Assembly (NCBI GenBank): GCA_963704535.1
Contig: OY969916.1
Location: 4,898,001 to 4,962,000, forward strand
Origin: G963704535 sp963704535
GTDB taxonomy: Bacteria; Chloroflexota; Chloroflexia; Chloroflexales; Roseiflexaceae
DNA: 64,000 nucleotides
Reading direction: 5' to 3'
Position numbers and translations under genes: made by a program
Shown here: positions 56,299 through 64,000 of the stretch, in pieces
Numbering within the stretch: position 1 is the stretch's first letter
How the letters are laid out: each line of letters starts with the position of its first letter
The notes under the pieces: generated by a model
What the model saw: only the letters and a program-made list of their open reading frames with translations
What the model was told of the DNA's origin: nothing
Database searches by the model: none

Positions 56299-57546
56299 CT
56301 AGTGTTGATAGTACGCCGCCGGCAGCGTGATCGTGAAGGTTGCGCCCCGGCCTGGCGCGCTCACCACGGTCAATTGGCCCCCGACCTGCTCGACGATCTG
56401 CCGGCTCACCGCGAGCCCAAGCCCGCACCCGCCGGCCCTGGTCGTTTGCAGCGGCTCAAAGATCGCCGCCTGGTACTCACGAGCAATTCCCGTGCCGGTA
56501 TCGGAGACCTCGACGAGCGCCTGTTCAGGCAACGCCTGGCTGCGAAGGGTCAGGACGCCACCCTCAGGCATCGCGGCGACAGCATTCCTGATCAGATTGA
56601 TCAGCACCTGACGAATATGAACAGGATCGATGCGCGCCATCACATCGGGAGCCAGATCAGCGGCGACGGCGACATGCTGCTCGCGCTCCCACAAGGAGCG
56701 GGTCAGTGCGATCGTCTCCTCGACGACTTGAGAGACATCGGTAACTGGCGACGGCCAGAGCGCCATGCTGTCTTCCGTGAGCACACGCCTGACCAGCACC
56801 ATCCCATCCTGGAGCGCATGATCCATCGCCCGCAAGTCGGGCTGCAGCGCCGCCGGCGCATCCATTCTGAGCAACTCGGTATAGTTGAGGAGCACCGTGA
56901 GCAGATTATTGAGGTCGTGGACCGAGCCAGCGGCGAGGGTCGCCTGCCGCCGCACCCGTTCGAGCAGCGCCAGCCGCTCCTCGGCGGCGCGCAAAGCCTG
57001 GCCGGTCGCATGCAACTCGGCCTCAGTGCTGCCGGAGGCATAGCGCAGGACAAATGCCTCGGCCAGACCGGCTGCCAATGTGGACGTGCTCTGGTCAAGC
57101 GAACCGGTTGCGCGCGAGAGCACAAGGCACCCGATCGGAGGGCCGGTAGTAATCAGAGGAAGGTGCTCAATCGACGAGTAGCCCTGGAGGGTAAGCCAAC
57201 GAACGAAGGTGGACTCGCTGGTAAGCGCGGCGTCAGGAGGCGCGGCCAACTCTACCGACCCAGTCGTGAGCCAGACGCGAAGTGGCTCCGGGCCTGGAGC
57301 CGTGAGCAAGATATCGAGGCGCATTCCGAGGAGCAGGGGCCTGAGCGCCGCGACAAGCAGCGGCATGGGAGCGTGCGGATCAGCGAGGGTGATGATCCCG
57401 CGCGCGAGTGCCTTCAACGAAGACGCTCCCGCCGCCATGTCACTCAAGGCAGCAGGAGGCAGAATCGGCGATGAATAGACAGACCCCCCCTCTGAAGGAG
57501 AAGGATGCTGGACGTAGGATGAATGTACGTGTTCTGATGCATCCAT
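56299..57546 (-). CDS. Sensor histidine kinase with GAF-like input
   Basis: A 415-residue protein without membrane helices. Residues about 40-190 look like a GAF domain (LRPLLLGMRLDILLTAPG, STLAAGLAEAFVLRYA). A coiled linker leads to HisKA with the acceptor SVHDLNNLLTVLLNYTELL and a HATPase with NLIRNAVAAMPEG, DTGTGIAREYQ and GCGLGLAVSRQIVEQ. It lies between the peptide/DUF5317 group and the hybrid kinase, all on the minus strand, so it may sense the product of that group. No cognate stand-alone response regulator is nearby. Confidence 0.85.
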   Translation of the reverse strand: MDASEHVHSSYVQHPSPSEGGSVYSSPILPPAALSDMAAGASSLKALARGIITLADPHAPMPLLVAALRPLLLGMRLDILLTAPGPEPLRVWLTTGSVELAAPPDAALTSESTFVRWLTLQGYSSIEHLPLITTGPPIGCLVLSRATGSLDQSTSTLAAGLAEAFVLRYASGSTEAELHATGQALRAAEERLALLERVRRQATLAAGSVHDLNNLLTVLLNYTELLRMDAPAALQPDLRAMDHALQDGMVLVRRVLTEDSMALWPSPVTDVSQVVEETIALTRSLWEREQHVAVAADLAPDVMARIDPVHIRQVLINLIRNAVAAMPEGGVLTLRSQALPEQALVEVSDTGTGIAREYQAAIFEPLQTTRAGGCGLGLAVSRQIVEQVGGQLTVVSAPGRGATFTITLPAAYYQH

Positions 57547-57849
57547 TTCATTCTTCCACCTTCACATGTGCGCGCTCTCCCCCACAACCCAGCTTCTTAG
57601 CGCCTCCACATGACAAGAACACCCACGTGAGCATCTGAGCACGAACAGCACTGTAGCGTACGGCCGCACTCAGACGCCCACCGAGGGAGTAGGACTCCTC
57701 TCTGCCCTCCACGATGAGAAAGAAAAAGGGCGTGTGATACATGTCGCAGTGCATTGCACTGCGCTCACGCTTCGACCCGCATCCTTCATCCTTCCGCAGC
57801 CTTAGCCAAGGCCGAGAAAATGATCCACCGTCCGGCTCTTAAGCTTTCA
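57547..57849. other. Intergenic region, no confident gene
   Basis: About 300 bp between the 99-residue protein and the kinase. A 68-codon minus-strand frame (57548-57754) lacks a ribosome binding site and recognisable features. No terminator hairpin is obvious, so the operon could continue through. Confidence 0.45.
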
Positions 57850-58146
57850 GCCTTCCCCGCGCCGATCGCCATCCACAATGTGAGCCAACCCAGCCAAAAA
57901 CTCATCGACAGTCCTTGCTCGCTCACGAATAGCGGCCACATCCGCTCGATCGTGCTCGTCAAGAACGACGCTGTAGTGCGGGTGCCGAATCGCCGTATCG
58001 ATCGCATCGCCGCGCAGCAACCGCTCCGCGATCCGCGGATCGGCCGCAGTCAGGACCGCCAAATGCGTCAGAGCTGGGCGCCTGCTGAGACCCGGCAGCG
58101 GATACGAGCTGCACTCAACACGGGACGCGGCGAACGTGGAAAGCAT
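57847..58146 (-). CDS. 99-residue cytosolic protein of unknown function
   Basis: ATG 58146 overlaps the DUF5317 stop as TGATG and follows AAAGGAACACGCT. The 99-residue product is mostly helical and has no signal peptide. Visible segments are LTAADPRIAERLLRGDA, AIRHPHYSVVLDEHDRADV and RERARTVDEFLAGLA. The ADP..AERLL..D..A...L...DRA.V pattern weakly resembles helical leader domains of RiPP precursors (Nif11/NHLP-like), but a simple helical regulator or chaperone is equally possible. The tight overlap links its function to DUF5317. Confidence 0.6.
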   Translation of the reverse strand: MLSTFAASRVECSSYPLPGLSRRPALTHLAVLTAADPRIAERLLRGDAIDTAIRHPHYSVVLDEHDRADVAAIRERARTVDEFLAGLAHIVDGDRRGEG

Positions 58147-58709
58147 CAGCGTGTTCCTTTCTCCACGAGGATGGAAGGATGAGGGAGGCGGGACGACCCT
58201 TCGACGTTCCCCCTCACCTTTCCGCCTTGCGTGAGCCACCAGGCGATACCGCTGATGACGACCAGATCGCCAGGGCTGGCAATGAATGTGTGTGATCTGA
58301 CAGGCAAAACGATCCAATCAGAAAGCGGCCACAACACCGTCGACTGCACCACCACGCCCTTGGAGCCATGCAGCATCGTACCAGGCGTAACCGCCACGCC
58401 AAGCTCGGCTAACACGTCGGCCTGAACAGGCATCGCGCCATTGTGAAACGCCATCGCCAGCAGATTCAGGCCAACCCCGGCGGCGACGATCGGAACGCCG
58501 GCAAGCCCGCGATTGCACACACACCACCCGATAAATGCGATGATTGAGACCAGAAACAGGCCAGGGCTACGGATACCAAAGATAGTGCCAAGCTGTGGCG
58601 CCGCCGCGATCACCAGAAGCAGATTGCGGCGGGGCAGGCTCGGCGTTCTCCAGTAGGCGAGCACAGCGGCGGCGAGCGTGCAGGATAGGTAGAGCCGGAA
58701 GACCGTCAT
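58146..58709 (-). CDS. DUF5317 membrane protein
   Basis: A 187-residue protein with five hydrophobic segments. The DUF5317 pattern is clear: GLNLLAMAFHNGAMPVQAD, HGSKGVVVQSTVLWPLSDWI and IASPGDLVVISGIAWWL. The family has no known function. ATG 58709 lies two bases past the stop of the first peptide gene, so translation is probably coupled to it. The C-terminal tail after GGKVRG is hydrophilic. In this setting it could process, export or sense the neighbouring peptides (inference). Confidence 0.82.
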   Translation of the reverse strand: MTVFRLYLSCTLAAAVLAYWRTPSLPRRNLLLVIAAAPQLGTIFGIRSPGLFLVSIIAFIGWCVCNRGLAGVPIVAAGVGLNLLAMAFHNGAMPVQADVLAELGVAVTPGTMLHGSKGVVVQSTVLWPLSDWIVLPVRSHTFIASPGDLVVISGIAWWLTQGGKVRGNVEGSSRLPHPSILVEKGTR

Positions 58710-58711
58710 AC

Positions 58712-58834
58712 TTACTGCCCAAGACTAGCCACAACACCATCGACATCCGGCAGGCCTATCGGAGCAAGCCCCGTAAGCAACAGGGTGCCGGCGATGAGTG
58801 CTACAGCAAGGGCGCGTATGATTTTGGTCTTCAC
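58712..58834 (-). CDS. Secreted 40-residue peptide A
   Basis: GTG 58834 follows AAGGAGAACGTC. The product starts MKTKIIRALAVALIAGTLLL (a signal-peptide-like stretch) and has a mature end of about 17 residues containing PIGLPDVDGVV. It is paralogous to the gene at 58947: same length, same start codon, same layout. The stop is two bases before the DUF5317 start. It is too short for most gene finders. Function unknown; a secreted signal or a small envelope peptide is inferred. Confidence 0.75.
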   Translation of the reverse strand: MKTKIIRALAVALIAGTLLLTGLAPIGLPDVDGVVASLGQ

Positions 58835-58946
58835 GACGTTCTCCTTGTGCAGGCTACGATGGACAGCACAGCACGTTGCAGAGAGTGTTCTCTACAATGG
58901 CAAGCAATCTTAGGATAGATTTAGGCGGAGATGGAAGAGGCTATAC

Positions 58947-59069
58947 CTAGCCGCCAGCACTATGGACAATGACATCAATATCAGGCATACCTAACGGAGC
59001 AGCACCGGAAAGTAACAGAGTACCGGCGATGAGTGCTGCGGCAAGAGCGCGCAGGATCTTTGTCTTCAC
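58947..59069 (-). CDS. Secreted 40-residue peptide B
   Basis: GTG 59069 follows TAGGAGCATGTT. The product starts MKTKILRALAAALIAGTLLL and ends with PLGMPDIDVIVHSAGG. About 27 of 40 positions match peptide A by eye, with many changes at third codon positions, a sign of selection on the protein. Mature parts share P(I/L)G(L/M)PD(V/I)D.(V/I)V.S.G. It is the first gene after the regulator and has its own promoter with SARP-type repeats. Confidence 0.78.
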   Translation of the reverse strand: MKTKILRALAAALIAGTLLLSGAAPLGMPDIDVIVHSAGG

Positions 59070-59107
59070 AACATGCTCCTAATAGTTAATTACTAATAAC
59101 AAGTCTG

Positions 59108-59152
59108 AGTATATTGGTCACCACTAACTACAGACTAACAGCCCATTAACAG
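59108..59152 (-). promoter_or_regulatory. Promoter with SARP-type direct repeats
   Basis: On the minus strand three heptamers, CTGTTAA (59146-59152), CTGTTAG (59135-59141) and TAGTTAG (59124-59130), are spaced exactly 11 bp apart. Ten bases later comes TATACT (59108-59113) as a -10 box, with no good -35 box. This is the arrangement at which SARP winged-helix activators bind. The neighbouring regulator gene encodes such a domain. Confidence 0.7.
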
Positions 59153-59220
59153 TTTTTGACGAAAGGCGCAATGAATACTTGAATGCCGGATCATAGCCCA
59201 GGTAGGCGCTCTCCGACTGG

Positions 59221-62200
59221 TCATGAATGAGGACTCGTCGTACGAACGTGACGCGGTCCCTTTACCTGGGCTTGAAGCTGTTGGTGTAGGGCTGTGGTAG
59301 CGGTATCCGGGACAGCACCAAGGGAACGTAGCGCACTTTTAAGCTGTTCGTACGTAGCATTAACTAACGCCCGATTACCGAACTGCCCGGCCAACCGCAT
59401 CAAACTGGTGGCGGTTGGCTCACGATAATTGTTGATCTGCAAGATCTGTTGGTAATACCGAAGCGCCACATGAGGCTCGTCGTGCTCGATCATATGAGCA
59501 TACTGCTCCAAGAAATCGAGATAGCGCTGCTGGAGATAGGCGCGGCGGGCATCGGCCCATAGGGATGCACTGAGCGGCGCACTGGGAAAAAAGTCACCAC
59601 GATAGAGAGCAACAGCCTGTTCAACCGATTCGCGAAGGAGCGGCGAGGTGAGGATCTGTTCCAGAATATGAACGTCATAGTCGATCTCATCCCACGGGGA
59701 TTGGATGATGCAGACTCCATCACGGACAGTTACCGCAAGCCCGGTCGCGTTTCGGAGGCGATATAGTGCCTGATGCAAGGCCGGCATCGAGATGCTACTA
59801 TTCCCCCATACATCCTCCCACAAACGCTCCACCGGAAGTCCACCTGGACCGGCGTCAAGGAGCCGCAGTAATACTGCCTGGTGGGCAGCAGAGAAATCGC
59901 AACCACGCTCCTCACGATGGCAGGAAAAAGCGCCAAGCGCCGTAATACGCCACCGAATAAGTATAGAGGGTTGAGGCGACGCGAGCAGACGCCGGGCGAG
60001 TGAGGAAGTCGGCGCCATGGCTTCGATGAGTGAGCGGCAAGGCTGAACAAAGTGCTGGAGCAATGTGTTGGAAAGTCCCACCGCCCGTACTTCGAAGGCC
60101 GACCATGTGACATTGACACAGGAACGATCACCACGCTTGAATAATACAAATGTACGAAGGAGTAGTAAAAAAGCTCGCTCTGGGGCAAGTAAATAATCTT
60201 CTACCTTTGTCACCACTGTTTCGAGTTCCGCTAACTGCTTGAGATCAGGACGGGAGGAACGAAGTATCAGAAGCGCCCCGGCTAATGCCTTCCGAGCAAG
60301 AACTTCAGGCTGCACTGATGAACCAAGCGCCGTGAGACGCTGCTGCCACTCGGATGCCAGAGCATCATTGCCAAGCAGAGCGGCGGTCCAAAACAGTCCT
60401 CCAATTGTGTAGGCGCTACTACTGGAAATATCCTTCTGTACAGCTAGGGCATACGCTTCAGTAAATTGTGCAAATGCTTGATCGAGATTTCCCTCTGTAA
60501 CATCAAGGTCGGCAATACTACAACGCAGCATAATCTCCGCGCGCCGTCGAGCAGTTTGAAGGGCCAGTTCCAATCCCGTGGAGAGGGCAGTTCGCGCCTC
60601 TGCATAGCGGCCTTCCTGGGTTGCGATAAAGCCCAAATTGTTGAGAGTCATCGTACGCCGCCCGCTATTGCCACATACCTGCCAGTAGGCGTCGGCGCGC
60701 TTGAGGTAACGCAGGGCCGCGAGATTATCCCCTTGATAGCCATAGGCGAAGCCGAGGTTATCAAAAACAGAGGCGAGTTCGCCCGGTAAATCGGCTGGGT
60801 CGACCACAGTGGGCGCGAGCTCACGCGCTGATTCCAAAGATTTGATAGCTGTGGCAAAGTCACCACTGCTAATATACACCCGACCATTGGTACGATAATA
60901 GGTGAATTGAAGCCGGGGTGGAAGATGGTTCACCGATATCATATCAAGGATTGATCGAGCACGCGCATAATCGCCCTGGAGCTGCGCCAGTTCGGCCTCA
61001 AGCAGGGTTGCCTCCCAAGAGATCTCATCGTTGCCGACCGTCTCCGCGAGCTGGACAGAGACCTCCGCACGATCCCAGAGCGCAAGGTCGGCGCAGATGC
61101 GCGCCAGGGCCAGGTAGATATCCGCCGGAAGGAAGCGATTCGGGCCGAGCTGTTCGAAGCATGACAACAGAGTCGTCTGACGCGACCGCTGGCGGAAGCG
61201 CGGGATGGCGGCGCGCAGCAGCGTGATTGCCTGCTCTTCGGCGCCGGCGGCAAGGTAGCACTTCAGCGCACGCTCAAGCTCATCCTCTGCTCCGTAGATC
61301 TCGCCGGCACGCAGGAGTAACTGTTTCTCACGCTCAGGATCTCGCGTCAGGCGCGCGCGTAGGAACTCGCGAAACAAACTGTGATACGACAACCAGGCGT
61401 CCTTGCGCGTGACGAACAAACCTCGTCGCACAATCTCGTCCAGCAGCGGAGTAGAATCGCGCGTTCCACGGAGCGCGTCGCAGCGCTGCGCCGATAGATC
61501 TTCCAGGACACTGGTGTCTTCCAGAAAGCGCCGCAGCTCCGGCGAGAGTGGCGCCAGAAGCTGCTCGGCGAAATAAGCGTAGATCGGGGTTGTGTCATCA
61601 GCGACGGCCAGCGCCGGTTGAATGAGGACGTGAGCGGGCTGGTCGAGCGAGAGCACAATCCCTGTTACCCACCCGCTCATCTGCCCAATCAGTTGCTCGG
61701 CTTTCTCGGTCGAGAGCACCGTGCCAGTCGTGATCTGCGCCAGCTCCTGGACCTCGCCGGCGCTCAATCGCAGCGTCGCGTAGTCGAACACGACCGCCCG
61801 CCGCTCGGACAGGAGGCGAACCAGGCCCTCCAATGATGGGAGCGTGCGCGAGGCGAGCACCAGGTGACAATTGGCGCCGTACTCGGCGACATCGACGAGC
61901 AGCTTGAAGATCGGCGCCAGGCTCGGCATGGCCGGGGCCTGCTCATCTTTGAGCAGGTGAAAATCATCCAGCACCAGCGCGAAGGGGGATGGCGCTGCGG
62001 CGATCATCAAGGCAGTCGTATGGTACAGATCCGGCAATCCCTGCGGCTGCGTGGTCGCAAGCTGGCTCACGATCGCGTCAAGACCCGGCACGAATGCGGC
62101 GACCGCTTGCACCAGGTAGTCCAAGAAGGTGTGCGGATCGCGATCGGTCGAGTTGAGCGTGTACCAGGCGACCGGCACGTGCGCGTGGCTAGCCCACTGG

Positions 62201-62358
62201 GCCAGCGCCATGGTCTTGCCCCACCCGGCCGGCGCCGTTAGCGCGACGATGCGATTGGCGGTGACGGCCTGATCGAGCCGTTCCACAAGCGAAGCACGCT
62301 CAACCAGTGGCCGCGCGGCCGTGGGGATGACGAGTTTGTGTTGAAAGCGCAACGCCAT
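59221..62358 (-). CDS. LAL/SARP-type transcriptional activator (MalT-like NTPase, winged helix, BTAD)
   Basis: A 1045-residue protein behind GGGAGCACTCC. The N-terminus has an STAND/MalT-type NTPase: Walker A TAPAGWGKT at 41-49, Walker B FALVLDDFHLL near 130. A long TPR-like helical region spans about residues 330-780 (DNLGFAYGYQGDNLAALRYL, LNNLGFIATQEGRYAEARTAL). The C-terminus has an OmpR-type winged helix (ITALGAFSCHREERGCDF to LYRLRNATGLAVTV) followed by a bacterial transcriptional activation domain (YLQQRYLDFLEQYAHMIEHD). Such proteins are large signal-integrating activators. Its likely target is the promoter immediately downstream. Confidence 0.9.
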   Translation of the reverse strand: MALRFQHKLVIPTAARPLVERASLVERLDQAVTANRIVALTAPAGWGKTMALAQWASHAHVPVAWYTLNSTDRDPHTFLDYLVQAVAAFVPGLDAIVSQLATTQPQGLPDLYHTTALMIAAAPSPFALVLDDFHLLKDEQAPAMPSLAPIFKLLVDVAEYGANCHLVLASRTLPSLEGLVRLLSERRAVVFDYATLRLSAGEVQELAQITTGTVLSTEKAEQLIGQMSGWVTGIVLSLDQPAHVLIQPALAVADDTTPIYAYFAEQLLAPLSPELRRFLEDTSVLEDLSAQRCDALRGTRDSTPLLDEIVRRGLFVTRKDAWLSYHSLFREFLRARLTRDPEREKQLLLRAGEIYGAEDELERALKCYLAAGAEEQAITLLRAAIPRFRQRSRQTTLLSCFEQLGPNRFLPADIYLALARICADLALWDRAEVSVQLAETVGNDEISWEATLLEAELAQLQGDYARARSILDMISVNHLPPRLQFTYYRTNGRVYISSGDFATAIKSLESARELAPTVVDPADLPGELASVFDNLGFAYGYQGDNLAALRYLKRADAYWQVCGNSGRRTMTLNNLGFIATQEGRYAEARTALSTGLELALQTARRRAEIMLRCSIADLDVTEGNLDQAFAQFTEAYALAVQKDISSSSAYTIGGLFWTAALLGNDALASEWQQRLTALGSSVQPEVLARKALAGALLILRSSRPDLKQLAELETVVTKVEDYLLAPERAFLLLLRTFVLFKRGDRSCVNVTWSAFEVRAVGLSNTLLQHFVQPCRSLIEAMAPTSSLARRLLASPQPSILIRWRITALGAFSCHREERGCDFSAAHQAVLLRLLDAGPGGLPVERLWEDVWGNSSISMPALHQALYRLRNATGLAVTVRDGVCIIQSPWDEIDYDVHILEQILTSPLLRESVEQAVALYRGDFFPSAPLSASLWADARRAYLQQRYLDFLEQYAHMIEHDEPHVALRYYQQILQINNYREPTATSLMRLAGQFGNRALVNATYEQLKSALRSLGAVPDTATTALHQQLQAQVKGPRHVRTTSPHS

Positions 62359-62665
62359 GGAGTGCTCCCGCGCCGCGCGAGTTCCGCTCTTGCGGGAAAT
62401 GAGAGCGGAAGAAATTCGCGAGAAGATGCGCAGCGCTACATCGGTAAACCGACCTAGACCCGCCGACTGCCTGGCAACAAGCGTGGGCTTTGTGTTGTTG
62501 GTAGTATAGCATACTCAACTCAGGCCCTGAAGGGCTGCGAGGGGCATTTCTACGCGCATCGTCGCAAAGATCCAGAGCTTGCGGCTGCGGCTGGTGTGTG
62601 ACGCCACAGATGTCACAATCAGGATTTGTACTCCCCGTACTTTGCGATGATTTATTCATTTGAGC
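62359..62665. other. Divergent intergenic region, left part
   Basis: About 300 bp upstream of the regulator. TATACT on the minus strand near 62505 could be its -10 box. No gene is visible; a minus-strand frame across 62300-62746 is not convincing. Confidence 0.4.
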
Positions 62666-62745
62666 GTGACCAAAATCCGTGCAGGGGAGGGGCTTGGGGA
62701 GGCCGGCCCTCCCCAAGCCCCTCCCATTCCGACAAACTTTGGTCA
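62666..62745. repeat. GC-rich hairpin 11 with extended arms
   Basis: TGACCAAA..GGGGAGGGGCTTGGGGAGGCC and its complement with TTTGGTCA at the outer end. It lies between divergent genes, so it is not a terminator. With hairpin 10 it shows that the family has arms beyond the G-rich core. Confidence 0.75.
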
Positions 62746-62774
62746 TACTCTATTCATTTTGAGCCACCCTGGTA

Positions 62775-62803
62775 TTGCATCAGAGCGACGATAGGGGTAT
62801 GCT
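62775..62803 (+). promoter_or_regulatory. Promoter candidate for the radical SAM gene
   Basis: TTGCAT (62775-62780), a 17-bp spacer and TATGCT (62798-62803) lie 37 bp before ATG 62840. Confidence 0.6.
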
Positions 62804-62839
62804 ATCCTGACACGATGTGACTCGACAAGGAGGTACCTG

Positions 62840-64000
62840 ATGGGCACGCGAGAGGTCACGGCCCTGGGGGCGCTACGGCGCTGGTGGGACGCGCAGGACC
62901 CCGGCGAAGATCTCGGCATGGCCGAGAGCATCATGGTGCTGGCGGCGCTGGTACTGCACGGAACCCGGCTTGACGATTCGGCCTACGAGGGGGTGGGCGA
63001 GCGCTGGAAGGAGGAGGTGCAGATCTACTTCTTCAACCCGAACCTGGAGCTCAAGCGGCGCCCACGCCCCGCGCCGGCGGCGGTCATCCTGCCGCACGAC
63101 CTGTATGCCCCACTGATCATCCGCGACGACGCCCCCTTCTTGCTGCGCCGCGACGCCGGCATCCTGCGGCTGCTCCTCGACGACCACCCGATCACCACGG
63201 TCGAGTACGCCGAGCGGCCGGCCTACTATGCCAGGACCACCAGCACCGGCGCCGAGATGCGCTTCATCGGGGCCAATCTCCAGCGCCGCGCATTGGAGCT
63301 GTGTTACAACTCCTACTGCGTGCTCTTCGCCGACGATGGCGAGTGCAAGTTCTGCAACATCGGCGCGGAGCGGCCAGCGTGGACCCGCCGCTACAACTCC
63401 TACTTTATTGCCGCCCCCGAGGAGGCCGCCGAGGTCGCACTGGCGGCCTACGGCGAGGGGGCCTGCCGGACGCTCAACCTTACCAGCGGAATCTTGCCAC
63501 GCCGCGCCGAGATCCCCTACCTGATCGAGGTCGGGCGGGCGCTCCAGCAGGCCTTCGGGTCGCCGATCATCCCCGGCGGCTTCGCGACGCTGACCCCACC
63601 ACAGGATCTGGCGCAGATCGACGAGCTGTACGCCGCCGGCTATATGTACCTCTCGTTCAACCTTGAGGTTTGGAACGAACACGCCCGCGCAATCTACACA
63701 CCCGGCAAGGCCAGGATGTACACACGCGACCAGTGGCTGGCCGCGATGGAGCACGCCCGCGATGTCGCTGGCCCTTTTCGGGTCGGGTCGGCGTTTGTGG
63801 CCGGCATGGAGCCGATGGAGTCGCTACTGGAGGGGGTCGAGGCCCTGCTCCAGCGCGGGATCGCCGCCACCCCGATCCCCTGGATCGTGATGCCGGGATC
63901 GTCGATGGAGGGACACCGATCGCCGGCCGGTGGCTGGCACCTGGAGCTGTTCACCCGCGTGCTGGATCTGTACGAGCGCTATGGGCTGCCGCTGCCGGCC
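62840..64000 (+). CDS. Radical SAM protein (partial, cut by window end)
   Basis: ATG 62840 follows AAGGAGGTACCTG, and the frame stays open for all 387 codons to the window end. The cluster region is ELCYNSYCVLFADDGECKFC: Cys160-x8-Cys169-x2-Cys172, with Cys155 nearby. This differs from the usual Cx3Cx2C spacing and is nearer to the Elp3-type Cx9Cx2C. Downstream LNLTSGILPRRAEIPYL, FNLEVWNEHARAIYTPGKAR and VAGMEPMESLLEGV follow the radical SAM barrel pattern. A 150-residue N-terminal region precedes the cluster. Reaction unknown. It is divergent from the LAL/SARP regulator and could be another of its targets. Confidence 0.85.
   Translation, partial: MGTREVTALGALRRWWDAQDPGEDLGMAESIMVLAALVLHGTRLDDSAYEGVGERWKEEVQIYFFNPNLELKRRPRPAPAAVILPHDLYAPLIIRDDAPFLLRRDAGILRLLLDDHPITTVEYAERPAYYARTTSTGAEMRFIGANLQRRALELCYNSYCVLFADDGECKFCNIGAERPAWTRRYNSYFIAAPEEAAEVALAAYGEGACRTLNLTSGILPRRAEIPYLIEVGRALQQAFGSPIIPGGFATLTPPQDLAQIDELYAAGYMYLSFNLEVWNEHARAIYTPGKARMYTRDQWLAAMEHARDVAGPFRVGSAFVAGMEPMESLLEGVEALLQRGIAATPIPWIVMPGSSMEGHRSPAGGWHLELFTRVLDLYERYGLPLPA

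Noticed and set aside
57548..57754. Third small peptide gene near the signalling locus
   Set aside because: No ribosome site, no signal peptide and no likeness to the two 40-residue peptides.
62873..63754. 293-codon minus-strand frame at the window end
   Set aside because: Shadow of the radical SAM gene, which reads open on the plus strand from an ATG with a good ribosome site.

Overview
This 64 kb window is GC-rich chromosomal DNA from a bacterium that looks like a Chloroflexota, probably class Chloroflexia. The 16S gene, the secreted threonine/alanine-rich lipoproteins, the LAL/SARP-type regulator, the DUF5317 protein, the Uma2 (DUF820) gene and the hairpin-rich spacers all fit that lineage. 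The placement comes from reading the sequence, not from a database search. An almost complete 16S gene, two tRNAs, two insertion sequences and about 47 protein genes or gene remnants can be supported.

Layout. 0-2.6 kb: a partial gene with a 7-residue repeat array, a helix-hairpin-helix lipoprotein and two small membrane proteins. 2.8-10 kb: a lipoprotein-type intradiol dioxygenase, then a tight plus-strand run of P-type ATPase, amidohydrolase, aldose 1-epimerase and NAD-epimerase. 10-15 kb: a serine-hydrolase lipoprotein and, divergent from it, an acyltransferase fused to the same hydrolase domain. 15-21 kb: alcohol dehydrogenase, thioesterase, TetR, a PAS-STAS protein, a toxin-antitoxin pair, LysE and VOC proteins, and a truncated reductase. 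21-25 kb: a ThDP enzyme paired with a flavin amine oxidase. 25-27 kb, minus strand: 16S, tRNA-Ile and tRNA-Ala with no 23S behind them. 27-30 kb: a lipoprotein and a repeat-built surface protein. 29.8-43.6 kb, minus strand: a surface-polysaccharide cluster (flippase, phosphodiesterase-like protein, four methyltransferases, four glycosyltransferases, one fused to a fifth methyltransferase, and a large membrane glycosyltransferase-like protein). 43.7-47.7 kb: an IS1-like element cutting a Uma2 gene, then an IS110 element. 47.7-53.6 kb: two secreted proteins, a dual-specificity phosphatase and an Lrp-type ligand-binding protein. 53.7-64 kb: two sensor kinases, a 99-residue protein, DUF5317, two tandem 40-residue secreted peptides, a 1045-residue LAL/SARP regulator, and a divergent radical SAM gene cut by the window end.

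The best candidate for an undescribed system is 56.3-62.4 kb. Two paralogous 40-residue peptide genes, both GTG-started and behind good ribosome binding sites, sit directly in front of a DUF5317 membrane protein. They lie behind a regulator with a winged helix and a BTAD. The promoter of the first peptide carries three heptamers at an exact 11-bp period ending 10 bp before a TATACT box, the layout known for SARP operators. I infer a peptide signalling or secreted-peptide locus under control of the neighbouring regulator.

The window also carries nine reading frames each broken by one base (seven gains, two losses) and one junction where a single T seems to have removed both a start and a stop codon. 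That many breaks in otherwise conserved genes points first to sequencing or assembly errors. The spacers hold two conspicuous repeat classes: long GC-rich hairpins with a shared core, and hairpins built from tandem 7-8 bp units whose sequence differs from spacer to spacer.
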